From Ascaphus truei (Eukaryota; Chordata; Amphibia; Anura; Ascaphidae), in NCBI GenBank assembly GCA_036426205.1, contig CM071579.1:21728603-21792602 (forward strand): DNA of 64,000 nucleotides, in the 5' to 3' direction. The translations under genes and the position numbers were made by a program. The notes beneath the pieces were generated by a model that saw only the letters and a program-made list of their open reading frames with translations, was not told where the DNA came from and did not search any database. Position 1 is the first letter of the stretch. Every line of letters begins with the position of its first letter. Shown piece by piece: positions 56,132 through 64,000 of this stretch.

Positions 56132-56222
56132 AATTAACTACATGGAATAAGATACATAGAATTAACTACATGGAATAAGATACATAGAATTAACTACATG
56201 GAATAAGATACATAGAATTAGC
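56132..56222. repeat. 28-bp tandem repeat
   Basis: Three and a quarter near-identical copies of a 28-bp unit containing GAATTAACTACATGGAATAA. The uniformity suggests recent duplication. Confidence 0.95.
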
Positions 56223-57614
56223 TACATTTAGCGAAAGCCTTTCCTATACATTACCCTGCTAACTCCTTATTAACCCCTTCAGTAGACAAAGTAAGCCCCT
56301 TAAGGGGGTTACACAGGTTTTTCACAGTACTCTTCCATCTGTTGGAGGTGATCCAGGTTTATAACCTATTGTACTCATTTCAGAGAAGAAAACGTAAGCC
56401 TTTATCTTTTGACAGCAAGTCCGGATTATCTCTCCTTTAAATACCATACTGTACATTCTTGATAGAAATAAATGAATCATGGCAGATACATTTGGAAACC
56501 TTTTGTTGGGGTTTGTTAACATGAACAATAGCAGCCAGAAAAAATATGTGATACTTCTGATGATTACAAGAAATTATAGGGGAAGCCATTTAAATGTTTG
56601 GCCTATTTATTATTTCATATCCCTCTTATGTCTGCATTTCCAGATGTACAACATGCATGGGCACTGGACACGCAAGTGTGCGGTGAATACACAGGTTCCG
56701 GCAAGAGATACTTATAAGGAGAATGCTTCACTGATGGTTAAGTAATATTATAAGTGTAACCCCCCTATCCCCCTTCCCCGGCAGCAGGGGTAGAGTGTAT
56801 ATGTGTGAACAAAGTCCTGCTCCGCTCCCGATGGGATTAGAGTGTCAGCTCCTTGTTCAGTTACCTGTGATCTCAGGGTTCCCGTTGGCTGGTTCAGGCC
56901 TTGGCTGTAATGGAGGGTAGTTGGTGGGTTGGAGGAGATAAGATATAGGGCGCCAGGATCTTTTGCAACTCACAGGTATTTTATTGACAGGCACACCCCA
57001 GCTCCAGGCTTGCACAGGATCCATTATTATCTTATAGAGCACAATACCTCATGAGACAGGTTCCCTGTATAATGCTCTCTTCAGGGCAAGTTCCCTCCGT
57101 GCCCCTTCCCATTCAGGTAAGTACTTCTGGGTCAGTCTTGGCCTCTAGTACACCACAAATCTTTTGGGCTTCCTAGCTTCTAGCTCACTGCACCCCAAAA
57201 TACTGCTTCAGCTGAATAGCACTCAGGAAGGGCTTTCTTCTATTCTCTTGGTCTTGTCTGTGCCTCCCAGGAGCTGGGTTCCCAGGCAGTCTTCCCTTAG
57301 CAGTCCTTACTGTTCCAACTGTCACTAACTTACTATTTTACTAACTCCTAACTTCTAAGTTACTAACTCCTAACTCACTAACTTCTAAGTTACTAACTTC
57401 TATATTAATAACTTTATAAATTACTAACTCAATCCTAACTCCTAGCTCACTCATTTATATCTCACTCCTTGCCTGTCCTCCCCTCAACTGACAACTGCCT
57501 AAACTGTCCCTCTCAACTGTCTCTATCTTAACTGTCATACATCTCACAGCCTCACTGGTTGCCTAGCAACATGTGAACTGCAGACTCTGAAGCTGTGACA
57601 TACTCCTATGAAAA

Positions 57615-58345
57615 AGTAAGGGACTATCCCTCTCCTACAACTAACTGCCTCTCCTCACTGTCCTCCCTATCCCTCTCCTACAACTGCCTCTCCTCACTGT
57701 CCTCCCTGTTCCTCTCCTACAACTGCCCCTCCTCACTGTTACCCTCTCCTACAACTGCCTATCCTCACTGTCCTCCCTGTCCCTCTCCTACAACTGCCTC
57801 ACCTCACTGTCCCTCACTTGTCCCTCTCCTACAACTGCCCCTCACTGTCCCTCTCCCAACAACTGCTCTCCTCACTGTCCTCCCCTCACTCTCCACAACT
57901 GCCCTCTCCTCACTGTCCTCCCTGTTCCTTCTACAACTGCCCTCCTCACTGTCCCTCTCCTACCACTGTTCTCCTCACTGTCCTCCCTCGTCCCTCTCTA
58001 CAACGCCCTTCCTCACTGTCCTCCCTGTCCCTCTCCACACGCCTCTCCTCATTCCTCCTGTCCCTCTCCTACAACTGCCTCTCCTCAATGTCTCCTTTCC
58101 CTCTCCTACAACTGCTGCCTCTCCTCACTGCCCTCCCTGTCCCTCTACCTACAACTGCCTCTCCTCACTGTCCCTCCTGTCCCTTCCACACATGCCTCTC
58201 CTCCTGTCCTCCCTGTCCCTCTCCTTACAAACTGCTCTCCTCACTGTCCTCCCTGTCCTCTCAACTGCCTCTCCTCACTGTCCTCCCTGTCCCTCTCCTA
58301 CAACTGCCTCTCCTCACTGTCCTCCCTGTCCCTCTCCTACAACTG
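57615..58345. repeat. 39-bp minisatellite inside the LTR
   Basis: About 18 copies of a 39-bp unit with CTCTCCTCACTGTCCTCCCT and GTCCCTCTCCTACAACTG. Many one- or two-base deletions from 57800 to 58230. 39 is a multiple of 3, hence a long Ser/Leu/Pro-rich frame with no other sign of being a gene. Confidence 0.9.
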
Positions 58346-58545
58346 ATTACTGACTAAACTGTCCCTTTTTTTAAATGTCAGTGCGAGCTCCCTCGCGTTA
58401 CAAACTGCAAATGCAGCCGCCCTATTGGCTAAGCTGCAGCATGTGACATTCCCCTGAGGCTCATGGGACTTGTAGTCCCTGCGTGGAGCATTTCCCTATT
58501 AGCCGTCCTCGTGTTGTCCTACTGTGCATGCACGAGTTCAACTAC

Positions 58546-58807
58546 GAAATGGCGGCGCCCTGCAAAGGGAGCCGCCGAAGCCTCCGGCGACCCGCTCATC
58601 CTACCTATGGGCTGCAACTGTCGCGCACCTGATCGCTCTCGCCCCCCCGCCAGCACCTCAACTCTTGGGCATGCGCTAAGCTCCCTAATGTCTGCCGCCC
58701 ATGCTATCCATTCTGCGCATGCGCGGCCAATCGTACCATGGGCGCCGCAAGTCCTCCCGTGCATGCGCAATCCCTGCGCACACGCATAACAAACATGGCG
58801 GCGCCCT
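58546..58807. promoter_or_regulatory. NRF1-like and duplicated YY1-like motifs in LTR
   Basis: GAAATGGCGGCGCCCTGCA at 58546 and ACATGGCGGCGCCCTGCAGA at 58793 are a direct duplication, each followed by GGGAGCCG. GCGCATGCGC is at 58715-58724. These match the motif set of the LTRs at 20975 and 35349. Confidence 0.55.
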
Positions 58808-59135
58808 GCAGAGGGAGCCGTCGTCAAGCCCTTCGGCACCCGCAACAGCCTTGCACAGCAGCGGAGGTAAGGGGGGGAACTGAGGACCGGGGAGCCAGAG
58901 GGGACCTGGCTACATACGAGTGCACAAACACAATCAGATGAGCGACCTAAACAAGAATCGTGTATATAAAACCAAGTTAAAGCTCTGATGTTCAGATTTT
59001 GTCACCTCCAACACCCACAAAAAACATAGTGATTCAGATATCGCAAACACAATGGGATAAGCAGCAAGGGTACAAAATAAGAAAACTATTTACTCAGAAA
59101 TCCTGAATCAAAATACATACTGGGATGGCTTATGC

Positions 59136-59338
59136 CCGGGATGCTCAACTCCAGTCCTCACGGCCTACCAACAGGTCAGGTTTTCAGGATATCCCTGCTT
59201 CAGCACAGGTGGCTCAATCAGTGGCTTGGTCAAAGACTCAAAGACTGAGCCACGGATTGATCCACCGGTGCTGAAGCAGGGATATCCTGAAAACCTCACC
59301 TGCTGGTAGCCCTTGAGGACAGGAGTTGGCCGCCCCTG
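59136..59338. mobile_element. hAT-like MITE, family D (copy 5)
   Basis: CCGGGATGCTCAACTCCAGT at the left and GGAGTTGGCCGCCCCTG at the right, with the 8-bp flanks GCTTATGC and GTGTATGC agreeing at six of eight positions. The inside is the familiar ATATCCCTGCTTCAGCACAG hairpin. Best evidence in the window that family D is hAT-like. Confidence 0.8.
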
Positions 59339-59929
59339 GTGTATGCCGTTTGCTGTTGATGGGACCTGTAATTCATTGAAGAGAAAGTCTACAAATCACA
59401 GCAGCTTTTCTACACAACGCCAAAAAGACAAGCTTCTTTTTTAGCTGTAATGTTATACTTGTATATCACTTTTCTGACTCATAGCTGTTCTATAAGAACA
59501 TTAATATACATTTTAGGAATGAATACTGCATTGAAAGGGCACAATTTCTTAAAATACGCTTTTAATACGTAGTCTGTGAGGTCTTCTGCAATATCCACAG
59601 GCTGTTTCCACAAGGTGCACTGTGTGTTGCATAATCTGACAACCAAGCACAGTCTTGGAGGTGAATGTAATGCTTCTCTCTGCGCGCACTGACTCTGATG
59701 TATCTGCCGAGGGAATGAAAATACCTGGAAGCGGTTCTGCTTTTTGGAAAACATCCCAGTTTCTTTGCTGCCTGCATGCCGCAGCTCACGGCACAGCCTT
59801 TGCATTATGCGTGTAAGATGGAAGAACATCACAAATAGATACAGATACCAAAAATACTATGGCGGGGGTTTGTACTTGTAGCTCTGGGAGACTATTATGC
59901 AGCTTTTTTGAAGACCCTGTGTGCAGTTC
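59339..59929. other. Non-coding stretch
   Basis: A minus-strand frame of about 117 codons (59832-59479) has no domain I recognise. I do not call it a gene. Confidence 0.35.
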
Positions 59930-60300
59930 TGCAGGAGTTATGCGCTCTGCCCATAACTGTCTCCTCTCCACCACTTCCGCCTCTACTGCTCTCTCTCGCC
60001 ATGAATCTTTTCCCCTCCCTCACCTGTGTAACCTCCTCACACTTAGTATACGTCAAAACCCCCACATTCCCTCCTACCCACCACCAAGGCCAGGCACTGC
60101 CATCTACTGCACTTACTCCCTCACCTATAGTCTCTGCAAATCCCCTAACATACCATTTAGATTGCAAGCTCTCCAGGGCAGGGGTTTTCTATCCTTTTAT
60201 CCGATTTTGTTGATTGCACTTATTGTGTTATAATTCCCTGCAGACTCTCTTTTGTAAAAGGCAGCGTACACTGTTGGCACTGTATATAAAAAATATATAG
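59930..60300 (+). mobile_element. L2-type LINE 3' end
   Basis: Ends with TTAGATTGCAAGCTCTCCAG, GGCAGGGGTTTTCTATCCTTT and CTGTTGGCACTGTATATAAA, the standard L2-group 3' region. The upstream part, with TCTCTCGCCATGAATC and CTCACCTGTGTAACCTCC, is probably the decayed end of ORF2. 5'-truncated. Confidence 0.75.
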
Positions 60301-61620
60301 TTGCGTATATATGACTTGTGTAAAGTGGCCCAGAGATGGACTTGAAGATGGTCAGTCCTGGAATAAACAGGATAATAGTTTCCGTGCTAAAAGCTGTCAA
60401 TTAGTTAAACCACACACCGTCCCTTTACATACATATCACACCTCCCACTCCCATCCTTTATTATTCTCTTTTTCTGTGTCACACTTACAGAGAAAGGACA
60501 GAATAATTTTAATATAATAGCGAGGTTCAAATAGAAAACATAGCAGCGCATTACTGCAAATTGAATTTAATAAGCACATTAGTAATTTGTGAACCACTGC
60601 CTGAATAAAAATCTGTTCAACTCAGATCTTCCTTATTAAAATAAAATGATTTAGCTTTGTATTGCTACATCATATTTAATTTAAATTGACAAGACACGGG
60701 GACAGTGCAGTGTATGGAGCAGGCCACATTAACCCCATGGATCCCATGGCTTATTGAATATTCTGACCTATGCCACATTAACATTCCCTTTAAAGTGTGA
60801 TACATTTCTGGTTTTGAGGCAGATATTGATACATCCTGGACTCCTGGAAGCTTATTGTTCAGCAGAACAATGATGACAAGGCATACTAAACCCAATATAT
60901 TATTATCTGCTCATCAACTAACTCCTCCAATATCTCCTCCTGCTGATTCAACACAGAGATAACAATTACATAATATTAGCAACTGCAGCCAAGTTAATAC
61001 TTCTAATTTCGCACGTGATATCACAGACCCAACTTCCCTCCAGTATATACTGTACATATCATTTTGTCTAATGGAAGCAGAAGGTAGGTTAGAATATGTT
61101 GGACCTGAAACCCCTGGAATTTAACCAAAGAGGGTTCTGGGTAAGAAGAGAGACTGGGTTTGTTTGAGAATTGGCCAGTGTGAACCAGCAAGGGATGGGT
61201 TAACGTTCCAAGGATACAATGGCAGTACTCTATGGAGCTATTATTTTCATGATCGAGAGCTGAAAATCGTAATGCAGGACAAAGATCACCCCACACATAC
61301 AGTACGTACTCGGTCCAGGAAACTGAGAAACATTACGCTTGGGAAAGAAGAAAAAGTTACAGAAGATGAGACAGGGTGGGGGTGGAGCATGGATGGGGTA
61401 TGTAATTGGCACAAGAGATGTAGCTTTTTGAAAAAAGATATAAGTATTGTGCTCTGAAGGTGATTGCTTTTGTCTTGACCAGGGAAGAATATTCTTGATT
61501 GTTCTGCGCACACAGGATAAAACTGTCTATGTGTTCGTATTCATGAGGTGCTCTTAATAAACAGTTACCCATCTGCGAACCCATCTCCCTGTCAGCCTCA
61601 CCTTTCTACAGAATACAACT
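60301..61620. other. Non-coding stretch
   Basis: AT-rich, no gene, RNA or repeat ends recognised. Confidence 0.4.
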
Positions 61621-61624
61621 AATA

Positions 61625-62437
61625 TTTATTGATATTGCAAAGCAAACAAGATCTTATCTTGCATTAAAGGGCAATGGATGGAAGGGAAGAAAACATTATT
61701 ATGCCCCTTTACAAAGCATTAGTAAGACCACACCTTGAATATAGATTACAATTTTGGGCACCACTCCTTAGAAAAGACATTATGGAACTAGAGAAAGTGC
61801 AGAGAAGAGCCACCAAATTATTAAAGGGGATGGACAATCTTATGAGAGGCTAGCTAATTAGATTTAGTTACATTAGAAAAGAGGTGTCTAATAGGGGATA
61901 TGATAACTATATACAAATATATTCGGGGACAATGTAAGGAGATTACAAAAGAACTACAGAATTCATCCGAAGGGTAGTACAAAGGACTCAGGGCCATCCC
62001 TTAATGTTGAAGGAAAGGAGATTTCTCCAGCAACAAAGGAAAGGGTTCTTTACAGCAAGGGCAGTTAACATGTGGAATTCATTACCCATGGAGACTGTGA
62101 TGGCAGATACAACAGAGTTGTTCAAAAAAAGTGTTGGACATCTTTTTAGAAAGGAAAGGTATACAGGGATATATCAAAAAAGTATACATGGGAAGAATGT
62201 TGATCCAGGGAGTAATTTGATTGCCAATTATTGGAGTCAAGAATTAATTTATTTTTCCCCTTATGAGATATCATTGGATGAAATAACACTGGGTGTTTTT
62301 GTTTGCCTTTCTCTGGATCAATAAGTAAGTATAGATATAGGATAAAGTATCTGTTGTCTAAATTTAGCATAGGTTGAACTTGATGGATGTACGTCTTTTT
62401 TCAACCTCATCTACTATGTAACTATGTAACTATATTA
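61625..62437 (+). pseudogene. CR1/Rex-type LINE 3' fragment (copy 2)
   Basis: Plus-strand copy of the 3' part of the LINE at 16139-17467. It begins around TCTTATCTTGCATTAAAGGG. It includes TTACAAAGCATTAGTAAGAC (the LYKALVRP region) and a C-terminal segment FFTARAVNMWNSLPMETV at about 62047-62100, typical for the end of this ORF2 group. It ends AACTTGATGGATGTACGTCT, CAACCTCATCTACTATG and the TAACTATG tail repeat. Interrupted by stops. 5'-truncated. Confidence 0.85.
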
Positions 62438-62904
62438 AGATTATCTGTTGATAAAAACTTTCCTAGCACTAGCATAAACTTGCGAGTCACTTTAATGCAA
62501 AGTACCTTGAATATTCATTTATTAATATCAATGTGATGTAAAGATTTTATGAAACATTTGTTAGTACTTAGCATTGTGCTAATTACCTTTCCCATAACTC
62601 GTACACCTTGCCACCAGAGGTGACGTTATGATAAGAGAGTAGCCTGCCTGTAGGATTAACCGCCTTGGCAGCAGGAAGAGCTGCAACAGTATGGTAAGCA
62701 CAGTGGCGGATTTACAATTTTGCCCTTATGTTCCCAATGTTCTGCTGAGAGGTGATACTCTGGCTTCCACAGTAAGGGTGGGCAATGAGGTGAGGAGGGT
62801 AGTGATAAGTTATCAGTGGAGTGGTAACTCTTGCTCCATAGGGTATTTTAACTCATACAGTACTGTAGGTGCATATGATAAATATCACTTATAGCAATTA
62901 AAAA

Positions 62905-63110
62905 ATAGAGAGAGGTGGGAGATGCAGGGGGGGGGTGTGAGAGATGGGAGATGCAGGGGGGGGAGAGATGGGAGATGCAGGGGGGAGAGATGGGAGATGC
63001 GGGGGGGAGATGGGAGATGCGGGGTGGGGGGGATGGGAGATGCAGGGTGAGAGAGATGGGAGAATGGGGGGAGAGATGGGAGATGCAGGGGGAGGGTATA
63101 TGAGGATGAT
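62905..63110. repeat. G-rich tandem repeat
   Basis: GAGATGGGAGATGCAGGGGG units of about 20-24 bp, eight or nine copies. G-quadruplex-prone. Sequence from 63111 to 63420 is also G-rich and low complexity. Confidence 0.85.
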
Positions 63111-63463
63111 GATGATTTTACCTGTGCTGCCCAATTTTTTAAAATATGAATGGGGGTGGGTCTTTTAAAAATGTATTGGGGCGGCGGGGGTCTTTTTAAT
63201 ATGTATTGGCGGGGGTGGGTATTTTTATTATGTATTGCGGGGTGGTGTTTTTTGGTATGTATTTTGTGGGGGGATTGAGTGAGTGGGGTAATTGATGGAA
63301 GGTAGGGGCGAGTGAGAGGGGGAGTGAGTGAGGAAAAGAGGGAGTAAGACACAGTGGAGATAAATACATGCGAGGCGGGAGAGGAGCAGAGAGAGGGGAG
63401 AGAGAAATTCATGGGTAGAGGGTGGTAAATAGAGGGGGCTCGTGAGGTGTGAAATTAACCTAA

Positions 63464-63646
63464 GGCCGCGCTTATAGTGCCGGCGACACTGACGTCATGC
63501 TGCGGTCGCTGGAAAAATCAAATTGAAGTGACTTCCAGCGATTGCGACCAAGCCGTCGCTCCGTCCTGTCGCTCCTACTATAAGCACACGCCACGGTGTC
63601 AATACATTTGTTTTGATGCGACGTCGCCAGCACTATTAGCGCGGCC
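63464..63646. mobile_element. GC-rich MITE, family A (copy 4), TAA duplication
   Basis: GGCCGCGCTTATAGTGCCGG and CACTATTAGCGCGGCC are inverted ends with TAA on both sides (63461-63463 and 63647-63649). The interior shares TGAAGTGACTTCCAGCGA and TTTGTTTTGATGCGACG with the copies at 30391 and 2568. Confidence 0.9.
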
Positions 63647-63664
63647 TAATATGTCAGCCAGATA

Positions 63665-63735
63665 GGGGTTCCCCGAGATTTTTCTAAATACTTCAAGGGT
63701 TCCTCCAAACAAAAACGTTTGCGCCCCCCTGGTCT
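63665..63735. mobile_element. hAT-like right end fragment
   Basis: GGGGTTCCCCGAGATTTTT and AACGTTTGCGCCCCCCTG, the latter like the right end of hAT-type MITEs. It lies 16 bp after the family A copy and has no matching left end nearby. Confidence 0.5.
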
Positions 63736-63857
63736 AGTCTATCTTCTTAATTCACCTTAATTCATACATATATGTTATGTATTAAGATTTTTTTGATTTA
63801 AACATTGTTTGGTTAGTTAGATTGCCTTGCACCCTAAGGCGCTGTCTCTTTAAAATC

Positions 63858-63859
<2 letters not shown>

Positions 63860-63904
<45 letters not shown>

Positions 63905-63918
63905 TTATATATATATAG
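63860..63918. repeat. TA microsatellite
   Basis: About 22 uninterrupted TA repeats and a short second run. Confidence 0.95.
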
Positions 63919-64000
63919 ACAACTCCACCGCTTTGCAGGGTAATTTCTCTCACATTAAGGCAGGAAACATAGGGTTTGCTTATCAGATTAATAAAAGGGC

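Larger units (their letters stand above)
56755..58914 (-). mobile_element. 2.2-kb LTR (solo) with internal minisatellite
   Basis: Begins TGTAACCCCCC and ends GACCTGGCTACA. The flanks TAAG and TACG match at three of four positions. The left part parallels 18751 (GGGCGCCAGGATC, TTTTATTGACAGG). The right part has the same CpG-rich, NRF1/YY1-bearing promoter zone as the LTRs at 20023 and 33853. No internal retroelement sequence is attached. Confidence 0.6.

Noticed and set aside
57595..58357. Ser/Leu/Pro-rich frame of about 250 codons
   Set aside because: Produced by a 39-bp CT-rich minisatellite inside an LTR.
59479..59832. 117-codon minus-strand frame
   Set aside because: No domain, no splice or promoter context, and overlapping frames of similar length. 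Not supported as a gene.
62004..62324. 106-codon frame as an independent gene
   Set aside because: It is the C-terminal end of a truncated LINE ORF2 running into its 3' tail.

Overview
This 64 kb window looks like intergenic or intronic DNA from a vertebrate, most probably an anuran amphibian. I found no host protein-coding exon, no rRNA gene, no intact tRNA gene, no CRISPR array and no bacterial-type operon. What can be recognised is almost all mobile or repetitive. It includes CORE-SINEs with tRNA-like heads, L2-type and CR1/Rex-type LINE fragments, a dead Tc1/mariner copy, several LTR elements, GC-rich short inverted-repeat elements (MITEs) with 3-bp TAA/TTA target duplications, hAT-like and pogo-like MITEs, large foldback repeats, and many mini- and microsatellites. 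This mixture, with the frog-like LINE and SINE tails, is the basis for the organism guess. Species cannot be told.

Layout. 0-6.4 kb: a short 20-bp repeat, a MITE, a CORE-SINE, AT-rich dispersed repeats and a hairpin. 6.4-7.3 kb: a 38-bp minisatellite. 8-14.5 kb: simple repeats, two copies of a ~400-bp dispersed repeat, a hammerhead-like motif, a 14-bp minisatellite and foldbacks. 15.2-17.5 kb: LINE reverse-transcriptase fragments on the minus strand. 18.7-22.5 kb: LTR sequences, one a clean solo LTR, with two GC-rich MITEs. 24.7-26.1 kb: a long inverted-repeat element carrying a hammerhead-like motif, and a ~300-bp foldback. 26.8-31.7 kb: hAT-type MITEs, LINE tails, a second CORE-SINE and MITEs. 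32.1-33.7 kb: the Tc1 element. 33.85-38.24 kb: a young LTR element on the minus strand with a 598-codon frame whose N-terminus resembles PNMA/Ty3-type Gag. 38.4-39.3 and 48.2-49.1 kb: microsatellite-rich copies of an unassigned repeat. 44-47 kb: hAT and pogo MITEs and a second 38-bp satellite, interrupted by a 148-bp element with a hammerhead-like 5' end. 51-54 kb: another hammerhead-like repeat, and a U2-snRNA-like sequence placed just after a hammerhead-like motif. 55.7-59.3 kb: MITEs and a 2.2-kb LTR swollen by a 39-bp minisatellite. 59.9-62.4 kb: LINE 3' ends. 62.9-64 kb: G-rich repeats, a MITE and (TA)n.

The most interesting thread is a set of dispersed hammerhead-ribozyme-like motifs. 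In three minus-strand copies the presumed helix I is 4 bp with different but complementary sequences. One copy lies exactly at the end of a 148-bp unit flanked by a perfect 9-bp target duplication, which points to retroposition of an RNA beginning with the motif. Another is placed so that its predicted cleavage site is 5 nt upstream of a 35-nt match to the 5' end of U2 snRNA. The second thread is the LTR family with a PNMA-like Gag frame and no recognisable pol. Its LTR copies share NRF1-like and YY1-like promoter motifs in the presumed U3. Nothing was computed: repeat-library, Infernal and protein searches would settle most assignments.
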